Assembly: GCA_038373885.1 (NCBI GenBank)
Contig: JAWZYV010006126.1
Coordinates: 248,001 to 312,000, forward strand
DNA length: 64,000 nt
DNA from: Cheiracanthium punctorium
Taxonomy: Eukaryota; Arthropoda; Arachnida; Araneae; Cheiracanthiidae
Reading direction: 5' to 3'
In this document: piece after piece, positions 56,188-64,000 of the stretch
Position numbering within the stretch: position 1 is the first letter of the stretch
Layout of the letters: each line of letters begins with the position of its first letter
Notes under the pieces: generated by a model
The model's input: only the letters and a program-made list of their open reading frames with translations
What the model was told of the DNA's origin: nothing
Databases searched by the model: none
Program-made: the position numbers and the translations under genes

Positions 56188-56501
56188 CTCTAAAAAATAC
56201 CAACATTTTGTTTTGAAGGTTTCGTCACCTCCATAGAGAAACTGTATTTGAAACGTTGACATTTTTGCATGGCATGTTTCCTCAGTATTGAAAAAATTAT
56301 TATTTTTATTCATACTTCCATCAAGCAGGCAGCCAAAAAAATTTCAGAAGGCCAAAAAGGTGGAATTTCAAGATTTCTCATAGAAGGCCTTGATCTTTAA
56401 CATTTTGTTAAGGAAAATTCAAAATTTCATAGGTTGAGTGGGCCCATAGTCCTTCCTCTATCTATACCCTTTCTTCCACTATTCAACAATGTGTCTCAGG
56501 G

Positions 56502-56534
<33 letters not shown>

Positions 56535-57673
56535 TGTTAAATAAATCTTTTCTACTTTTAGTCATGGCAAACCGTTGAATAACACCGGCAATGTTTACTT
56601 TTCTTGTAAAAGAAGACTCAATCACTAACACTCCTTGTTTTTGTCAAGTTGGTGGTTTATGCTCTGGCTAGCTTTTTGTAATTTCATTCAAAAATTAATT
56701 TGAAACATCCGCGGACATAATCTGAATTTGGACATATTTTTTACAAAATTGACAACACACAATTAAGTATCATATAAACAGCAAAAGCAGGGCCCCTTCA
56801 TAAGCTGAAGCCCTGGGGATTTTTCCCCTGCTCCCCCTCCCTCTCTGCGCCAGTGTTTCTGAGTGTAGGTATGCATAAAATAAACTAGTTTTTGCAGATG
56901 AATTCAAGCCATAAGAATGCAGAAAAATGTTTTTTAAATTGTACTTTTTTAACGACATTTTGGGAAAATAAGAACTACAACATTTTATCCTTGTTTTGTT
57001 TTGTTCAGTATTGACATTTTTAAAACACATTTTTCATATTTTCATTTAACAAGACAGCCTGGATTTTTGAATATACATAATATTAGATCAACGGGGAAGG
57101 GGGGATTAGATTTCATAATTCTTTCCTCGTATGAAATGTTTGATGCTTTATTACACTTTTTATTTATCAAGGAAATTATATATAGTATATAAGTATAGAT
57201 ATTCGGTATTCGGCTAAAAACTGAATATTTGATTTCACTAAACAATATAGTATTCGGCCGAATACTAAATCATTTATATTTATAATAAACTAGCTGCTTT
57301 GCCCAGGTGCATGAAATAATACCAATTGATATATTTTAATAACATAATTATAGATTTATATTTATATGTTACACATTGAGGGAATTCAAATGTTTATTAA
57401 AGTTAAAATACTATTTTATTTCATATACTAAATATAAATTTAATAATAATTTGAATTTTCTTAACGTGAAGTACACATGAAATATAATCTTATTTGAAGT
57501 TTCAAGTAAACTATTAATTTGAATTTATATACGTTATAAAAATGATTTAATTATGCTTAAGTACATTACACATTAAAGAAATTACAAATAATTAAGTATT
57601 ATACACTTAAGATTTTTTTTTTTTTGGTTTAATTAAGGATTTGGATTAAAACTTAGTTATAAGCTAGAAAAGA
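56188..57673. other. 1.5 kb without a gene
   Basis: A ~35-A run at 56501-56533. A G/C-rich MITE-like patch lies near 56790-56850. Minus-strand GGGCAAAGCAGCTAG at 57294-57308 resembles a Helitron-like 3' end without a partner. Confidence 0.4.
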
Positions 57674-57762
57674 GATAAGGGCAGGGTCGGACTGGCAGCT
57701 TTAATGGGGCGCAGACCTTGGATTTTTTAAAGGGCGCACTTCTGAAGTGTATAAATTATAGC

Positions 57763-57917
57763 CACTGACGGATTAAAATGTAAGGGGGGTAATGACCGCC
57801 CCCGAAAGTATTTAGAAAAACACACAAAAAATACAAGAGATCCTATTTTACTTTCATAAAAATGATATAAATTTCAACTAGCTGCCCCACGCACAAAATT
57901 GCATTAATTTGTCACTG
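57763..57917. mobile_element. 155-bp MITE, nested
   Basis: Ends CACTGACGGATTAA and, reversed, CAGTGACAAATTAATGC. Flanks ATTATAGC and ATTGCAGC form a decayed 8-bp duplication. A truncated reverse copy is at 27384-27475 (shared TGGTTGAAATTTAT / AAGTAAAATAGGATCTC). Confidence 0.75.
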
Positions 57918-58099
57918 ATTGCAGCCACACAAACCCTTTTAAAGTCAAAATGCCGCTAATTCGAATATCTATGTCGATAACTATGTTGAAGAAATTTGAA
58001 AATATGTTGATTTTGACTCGGAAAGTCAACTTTTGCCAGCCAACACAAAATTAATTTGCTTTAAGATTTGCTATACAGCAGTAAAATTTATAAGCGAAA

Positions 58100-58345
58100 T
58101 TCTACTTTATCTTGCCAACCAGTCGCTGAGCGATAAAGCCACTAAAACACTGGCAGATGGCTGAAGTGGAGGTCCAAGGATCTGGTCTCTCCCGCGGTCG
58201 TCGATCTAACAGTCTGAAGTTTTGGGCGGTTTTCTCCTGATGTAACGTGAATACGCGTTATACCCCCTTAAAAAGTCCTCCACCCAAGGCATGCCCCCGC
58301 TTTAGGCAGATAGCCCTCGTGTAACTTTGCCATAAACAATAAACA
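58100..58345 (+). mobile_element. SINE, most complete copy of its family here
   Basis: Head near GCCAACCAGTCGCTGAGCG, body CAGTCTGAAGTTTTGGGCGG, TGATGTAACGTGAATACGC, AAAAAGTCCTCCACCCAAGG, CAGATAGCCCTCGTG, tail TTTGCCATAAACAATAAACA. Located inside the 57682-61574 element. Confidence 0.7.
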
Positions 58346-59463
58346 AACAAGAGTTCTCTGTTGATGAATCTACTGTTTAGACTGGAAACAACAGTCTATA
58401 TTTTAATATTTTTTATTTAGGCAAATCCATACATCGTTTACGTTTTCTTGTTATATATTGTTTATTGCTTTTGATTGTATTCTTATTTATTTGTTTGCTA
58501 AAGCACAAGCAGATTTGAAAAAACTCTTTTCATATTATTTTCATTAATACATACCACAATTAATGAAAAATTTCAATCTTAGGAGAAAAATGGCGAAAAA
58601 AAAATCTTGTCCGATTTAGGAGGAGGGAGGTGAACAAATCAATTTCCTTGTTAATCTAACATTTCTAATCAATCGCCGAGTTGTAATGCAGTTTTATTGA
58701 ACATTAAATTGGTTATCTTTTTAAAAAGAACTTTACTTTTCTTTCAGTCTTTTTGTTAAGGTTGTACTTTGAAAAAAAAAAAAATGTAAAATTTGAACAG
58801 CTTTTTAAAGCATCCAATTACAGACTCGAAAATATTCAGTTCCCAAATTGTAGTTACCAACCATTACAAACGATCAACCAGTAACATTTATGAACGATTC
58901 AAGAAAAAACTCTCTACGTGAATGTCGCCTCAACCATTTAATACTGCAAGTTTTGCACTTTTTTTAAATTTTATGAAAATATAAGTTTTAAATAACAAAA
59001 GTGCTTAGTGCAGTTTGTGAAAAAGCACTATTAATTTTCCGAGCGTATAGCATCATTGGTTTATTTTAAAGCATTCGAAAAATCTTGTAATTTTTAAAAA
59101 AGAATGTCTTTAATTTTTTTTATCTGTATGATAACCTAAAGATGTTTACATCGTCGAATATTCGTCTAAGTCTTATTATTATCGATTAATCACAGTTGAT
59201 GTAACTGACCCACACGTATACGCTTATTGAAAATGCAAGTATGATTAAAATAATTTTTATTACTTGGTTAAATAAATTACTTACAATTTTGAACAGCAAG
59301 ATGTACAATGTGACATGAACTTTACATAAGAACTGACTTCGTAGAAATACACAAACTTTTCATGGTCTTGGATATGGATAACTTAAGGAAGAGGAGAAAA
59401 CAATGTCGAATGCGTTTAATTATTTTAATTAAAAAGAAAATCTAACTGAAGTTTGACAACTGA
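58346..59463. other. Interior of the 3.9 kb element, no gene seen
   Basis: AT-rich sequence with no recognisable transposase. Confidence 0.5.
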
Positions 59464-59936
59464 ATGCACTCAAAGATAATGATCATTTTCTTTTTTGACA
59501 AGCATGGGATGGTCCACAAAGAATTTTTCCCTCCCGGACAAACGGTCAACGCGGTTTTCTACAAAGATGTCCTTTCGTGCCTGAACAGAACTATCAAGCT
59601 GAAACGACCGGAGATTGTTGATCGCTGGAAATTCCACCACGACAACACTCCAGTCCACACCGTCTTTGTTGCGACCGCCTAATGCCACGGATAGGGATCG
59701 CAACCTAGCCACAGCCACCGTATATCTCCAATGTGAGTCCGTCAGACTTTTCGTGTTTCAGGATTCAAGAGCAGTCTGAAAGGTCACCGTTTCGAAGATG
59801 TTCCCGCCATACAACGGGTTGTCACAGAGTCTCTGAAAAATGTTACGCAGCTGACTTCCAGAGGGCCTTTACAGCGTGGGAATCGACTGGACAACAGTGC
59901 ATCGACGCCCAGAGAGACTATTTTGAAGACTTTTAA
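59464..59936 (+). pseudogene. Mariner transposase, C-terminal half
   Basis: The first frame reads MIIFFFDKHGMVHKEFFPPG, QTVNAVFYKDVLSCLNRTIK, KRPEIVDRWKFHHDNTPVHT, then a stop. After a frame change from about 59733 comes SPSDFSCFRI, then ADFQRAFTAWESTGQQCIDA and QRDYFEDF. This is the mariner order (PPGQTVNAxFYxxVL, HHDNAPxHT with the second catalytic Asp, the DFF block, FQxxFxxWxxRxxxCIxxxGxYFEGD end). The region of the third Asp is deleted and the N-terminal half absent. Dead fragment within the 57682-61574 element. Confidence 0.85.
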
Positions 59937-61030
59937 TAATGTGTACCAATTCGCTTAATAAATTCTTTTTACAAGACCCAGTCTCATTACGGATAAACCC
60001 TATGAGACCCCCTCAACTCTGTAAAAATGTTTGCCAGGAGAGAACAACTCCCGTCAGATTTCTTGAATCTCCCGCCTAATTTATATAAGATGCCGTTATG
60101 AATTGTGTGTTATTCATAACTATGATTGGGTGAGCGCCCGTGATAAACTTTTAATTTTTTGCCCTGCAAGAATTATTTTTTAGAAATCTCCCAGAAGCCT
60201 ATAGGTTGTGGACCTGCAAAATGTGCTCCCCTGGCAGCCTCTAGCTTTGCCAGCTTGTTGCTACGATGTTGCTTATAAGATATTTATTGTGTGCTTGTAA
60301 ATACATATGAGGTAGTGGTGTGCTGCATTTATTTCCTTAAGTAAACGGGTATTTCGTAACCTATATACGTCTTTGTCTCAAAATTCGAAAGATTGAAGGG
60401 CGCAGATACTCAAATCTACAGTTTCTTATTTTGGGTACATTTTCTTCTTTAAATGTAATAGATTAAAATTAATTTTTTAATCAATATTTTAAGAAAAATA
60501 AATGAACGAATACATCATGGTCGCCTACATAGGGGAACAGGACCTCTCTAGTCATAGATATATTAAGTGTTTTAATAACATATCGAACAAGGACGGATGT
60601 AAAATTTTATTTCAGGCAAAGCTCAAAGCTTGAATATCTGAATTGCTAAAAACATATTATGATAATCAAAAAGCCCTTTTATCTAGTGTAAATATATTTC
60701 TCCCGTTGAAAAGGGGTGCCCGCAGAGTTATAGCTAGGGTCTTGAGTGACCCTGGTAAAATTTAAAATTTCCTTCTCCCGCCAAGACATTTTCTAATAAG
60801 AGAAATAATATAGTCTCCAATAGGCATCCCCCAGAGGTTTGCTACCCTGATAGTTGACAATCTGGACTACAATGTTAGGTGTACGCCCTTACGCCCCCCC
60901 CCCCCAAATCTGCTCATGAAGCTGAATCTTTTTGTACCGTTTCAGTAGTAAAGTTTTTAAAAGCCCACTGTCAGTACCCTCTGTCTGCAAGCACTGATAT
61001 GAGCGCCCATGGAGTCAGTGGAGTAACAAG
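59937..61030. other. Interior of the 3.9 kb element
   Basis: 1.1 kb with no recognisable coding; a C run near 60895-60905. Confidence 0.5.
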
Positions 61031-61197
61031 CGAGGGGCGGAGAGACGCTGCTTGCGGGAAGCTGAAAATGAAAGTGAGAGGCAGCCAGAACGCCGAAACT
61101 TAGAAAGAATGAAGCGACAAACTGAAAGTGGAAGTAAGGGGGCGGCAAAATGTCCAAAACTTAAACAGAATACGACAACAAATAGAGATACCAAATA
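61031..61197 (+). pseudogene. Short basic/acidic repeat frame, possible transposon-protein debris
   Basis: NKRGAERRCLREAENESERQ then PERRNLERMKRQTESGSKGA before a TAG. The DNA underneath is two ~60-base tandem units (CTGAAAATGAAAGTGAGAGG near 61061, CTGAAAGTGGAAGTAAGGGG near 61121). Similar Arg/Glu-rich repeats occur in transposon proteins of arthropods. No domain is certain. Confidence 0.25.
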
Positions 61198-61582
61198 GGC
61201 GTCACCAGAAGTTGGACAGAGCAGCAAGGAGGAATACAAGGGGTGTGGGGATGGGTGCAGGGGCACACGATGATTCATTCGGTTCCTCGCGGGGTGATCC
61301 TAAACTTACAAAGAAACAATTTCCACAAAGAGGGAACTCCGAACCTCCCCCTCCTCAAGATTGCATGCCTCTAGGATACCTTACCAGCGGAAAGCGGTAA
61401 AGTGCACCTCGTAAATGTACTTAACGATAACGAGTGATTTGCAGCCGACATGTGTCAGAAAAACACAGAGAGTGAAATTTCTTATTTCAACCTGCATTGT
61501 GGGCGCAATAAAGAATCCAAAAGGAGGGCGCATCTGCCCGCGGGCAGATGGACAGATAGGCCAGTCCGACCCTGGATAAGGG

Positions 61583-62580
61583 GATAATTTTCGGGAAATA
61601 TACTTGTTTAATACATAAAAATTATAATAAATTGTTATCAGAGGGAATGAAAAAAATAATTTCAAACTCTGATTTTATTATTAGATTTAAAACGGGAATT
61701 ATAAAGAACAACATGTGTTAATATGCTTAAAAATATTTTATAACAAACTGTTTTCATATAATAATAAAATAATTAAGCTGTTCAAACTATCTAATCACTA
61801 AAAGTATCTTAAAAATTGAAACATATTGTAATATTCATTCTGCGCGTTTTTCAGCTTTTTCTCATAAAATATTTTACTATTTAAAGCCAGGTATTTTGTT
61901 TATAGTTTTAATAAAATATTTAAAACTCATTTAAATTTCTGAGTATGCTTAATAAAAACTGAATGAAGATATCGAGTCAGTATTATAATAGAAATCAGGA
62001 TTTATTAATTAAAATTTTGCTATTACTTGGTCGAATATTCGGGCAAACCACTGTTCGTTGCTTCACTAAATAATCAAATGCAGAAACATAAAAATGCATA
62101 AATATATTTAATATTCATAATATATTTAATTTTGAAAATGCTAAGAGAATACATAAAGTTATCGGAGTATTTCGGATACAGCTGAGAAATTTTCATTAAA
62201 CATGCAAAATAATTAGAGCTGAAATGATTAAATGAAAAAATAGATTTTCCAAAATCTACTTACGTTTTTTTTCACTTGAATCACTTTTTTTAAATACTAT
62301 AAAATCGATTCACATTTTCTTTTAGCGGGCATGGTTAAGCCTGCCAACAGACTGCGTTTACACTTCAACAAAGAAAGAACTAGACTGAAAAGTAAACGCG
62401 TATTCTCTTCAAAAAATATATCTGAAATGAGTAACTCTGTGGTATGGACTAACTATTGTGATCCTTTTCTCAAAATAGGAAAAGGAGGCGTCAATCTATG
62501 GAATAGATACAACTGACGAATGAGGCAATAAATCGTTTATCTAGTGGGCAACAGTATGGGGCTATACATTTTTTACTCCT
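61583..62580. other. 1 kb without a gene
   Basis: AT-rich. The frame at 62331-62516 has no recognisable domain. Confidence 0.55.
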
Positions 62581-62880
62581 CCACCAGCTTCCAAACTTTC
62601 TACCCAGCAAACAGACTACTGCCCGGAAAATGACGGCAGGGTACCCGCCGTGATGGCAAAGCGCCGTATGCCGGGAGCACAGTACACTGCCGTCAGTTTA
62701 AAGTCACTGGGATACCAATGCCTGAAAAATGCATATGCGCCAGTACATTGCCAGTAATGGTGAAATGCATGTCGTGCCCATGTGTCTAAAACATGCACAG
62801 CATAGTTAACGGCGTGGTACTGTTTAAAATGTACCGGGCCAGCACTTTTTAGAGGTAATGGGCCAGTAAATATTTCGTAG
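62581..62880. other. GC-richer block with repeated short words
   Basis: CCGCCGTGATGGC, GCCGGGAGCACAGTACACTG, GCCAGTACATTGCCAGT and ACCGGGCCAGCAC stand out from the AT-rich surroundings. No frame or terminal repeat explains it; possibly a decayed MITE or minisatellite. Confidence 0.35.
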
Positions 62881-62937
62881 TGTTAGCATAAAATTTCGTT
62901 ATTTCATTTAAATAATAAAACTCTGATAGGCGTTCAT

Positions 62938-62956
62938 ATTATTATTATTATTATTA
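62938..62956. repeat. (ATT)n microsatellite
   Basis: Six ATT units in a row, next to a MITE end. Confidence 0.85.
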
Positions 62957-63101
62957 GGGGTCTGAGGGGACTGCAGCCTCCTCCCCCGCGAAATGGGACA
63001 CTTTACTTAGCTTGCAATTTGATATTTAGCTTATAATTGGACGTTGGCTTACAATTTGATACCCAGTCCCTCTCCGTAATAAAATTCTGGCCACGCTACT
63101 G
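62957..63101. mobile_element. hAT-type MITE, right end
   Basis: GGGGTCTGAGGGGACTGCAG on the left side and the terminus CTGGCCACGCTACTG on the right (reversed CAGTAGCGTGGCCAG). The left terminus is lost at the ATT repeat. GCTTGCAATTTGATA-like words occur three times inside. Confidence 0.5.
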
Positions 63102-63289
63102 CTTTCCCTCATAATATAAAAGCTGCAGTTGAGATAGCCATGCTGTAAATTTGAAAGAGAAAGCTACACACTAAATTACAAAATCTGTCTTTTTTCTCGG
63201 CTTACTGATGTGCAGTTTTCAGTTCTAGGTTAAGAAGTTTATTTGGTTACTTGATATCGATCGACAGTTTCAACAGTTTTTTGTAGCTG

Positions 63290-63560
63290 CCCTGGGCGGT
63301 TGCCCAGTTTGCTACACCGAAGGACGTACACAGGGGTGGGGGTGGGGTCAAGGGAGTCCCCCCATCCGAAATTCCCATCCATCCGTTTTTTGTCCATCCG
63401 TTTCCCCCCATCCGTTTTTTGTTAGCAAAATAATAATGATGAAGAATGAAGTCTTTGTGTAAAAATTTCTGCCTTTTTTACCGTTTGGACTCCCTTCAAA
63501 ATTTTTGGACATTCCCCGATTTTTTTTAGGGGGGGGGGAGTCTCTGGCCACCCCCTAAGT
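63290..63560. repeat. MITE-like piece with CCATCCGTTTTT repeats
   Basis: CCATCCGTTTTTTGT occurs twice, with a further shorter copy between; G and C runs pair across it (GGGAGTCCCCCCATCC / GGGGGGGGGAGTC). Ends not defined. Confidence 0.4.
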
Positions 63561-64000
63561 AAAGCTATAGGGCTCCCTGCACTTATTTTCTTAGAAATAA
63601 TGGGACAGTATTACCCCTAATAATAATGGGACAGTTCAGACTCATTTATTTAAAAACGCTATTTAGATTGTTCTTCAATTATTCTCCGCATTTACTGCTT
63701 TTTCTAACAAAACTTCTGGCAGGTGCAAAAAATAAAAAATAAAATAAAATAAAAAAAGACAGACATATATATCAGACCTCTTTCCCGCGTAAAAACTGCT
63801 AGTCTCAGATTTGGCGATATTAGGTTGCAATATTCGAATTGTTTTCGCAGATCTGGCTATATTTATTGAGATTATTTGTTAGTCGTTTTCAGCGAATGTA
63901 TTCCAACCTCCAAAACAAAGGGAGTTTAAACCACTATTGAACCCATGCTTAACCTATTAGAAAAACTAAAAATGCTAGCATTATACTCAAAATACAGTTA
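63561..64000. other. Spacer at right edge
   Basis: AT-rich; AATAATGGGACAGT is present twice (63596, 63622). No gene recognised. Confidence 0.55.

Larger units (their letters stand above)
57682..61574. mobile_element. 3.9 kb hAT-type element with perfect 8-bp target duplication
   Basis: Ends CAGGGTCGGACTGGC and CCAGTCCGACCCTG, continued by GGGGCGCAG / GGGCGCA words. GATAAGGG is duplicated exactly (57674-57681, 61575-61582). It contains a MITE, a SINE and a mariner fragment, so it is older than these. No hAT transposase is recognisable inside; without the insertions it would be about 3 kb. Confidence 0.85.

Noticed and set aside
56009..56206. Minus-strand frame with repeated FGSRK units as a repeat protein
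   Set aside because: It is the translation of a 21-bp DNA tandem repeat.
1..64000. CRISPR arrays, operons, ribosome binding sites, plasmid or phage features
   Set aside because: The window is eukaryotic: spliced gene, polyadenylation signals, SINEs and MITEs; no spaced direct-repeat array was seen.

Overview
This is an AT-rich eukaryotic window with intron-split coding sequence, many homopolymer runs and dense, mostly decayed transposable elements. The transposon mix (Tigger/pogo, mariner/Tc1, several hAT groups, Copia, Helitron-like elements, tRNA-derived SINEs, many hAT-type MITEs with G/C-rich ends) fits an arthropod. A chelicerate such as a spider is my guess; it rests on memory of repeat styles and not on a diagnostic gene.

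The only convincing host gene lies on the + strand between about 25 and 43.3 kb. Three exons encode AWS, SET and post-SET domains of an NSD-type histone H3 lysine methyltransferase: 24990-25253, 30875-31133 and 43204-43337. Splice phases match and the pieces read through exactly. The two introns (5.6 kb and 12.1 kb) are packed with transposons. The protein stops just after post-SET, without the C-terminal PHD/C5HCH part known in NSD1-3. Upstream exons are not visible in the window.

Layout. 1-2.0 kb: one end of a Tigger/pogo element with an uninterrupted transposase frame running off the left edge. 2.0-11.4 kb: a Helitron end, SINEs, a pogo-type MITE, and a mariner-like element inserted in a tandem repeat and itself invaded by a hAT derivative. 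11.4-13.4 kb: a fold-back element with ~0.7 kb arms that keeps only the N-terminal DNA-binding half of a transposase. 13.6-16.8 kb: a hAT (DUF659-type) remnant followed by a degenerate Copia pol and its 3' LTR. 17.6-24.6 kb: a hAT remnant, a short Helitron inside a GATTAC-rich repeat, and MITEs. 25-43.3 kb: the methyltransferase gene; its second intron holds a nearly complete but broken hAT element (37987-41045), two inverted Tc1-like remnants and pieces of a cysteine-rich multicopy transposon protein. 43.8-57.6 kb: MITEs, inverted-repeat elements and SINEs. 57.7-61.6 kb: a 3.9 kb hAT-type element with a perfect 8-bp target duplication that swallowed a MITE, a SINE and a mariner fragment. 61.6-64 kb: AT-rich DNA, a GC-rich block and MITE ends.

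The coding sequences do not form a pathway. What the window records best is insertion history: many element ends can be fixed to the base from terminal repeats plus target duplications, and several nestings give a relative order of events. All boundaries and family calls were read by eye; no alignment or search was run.
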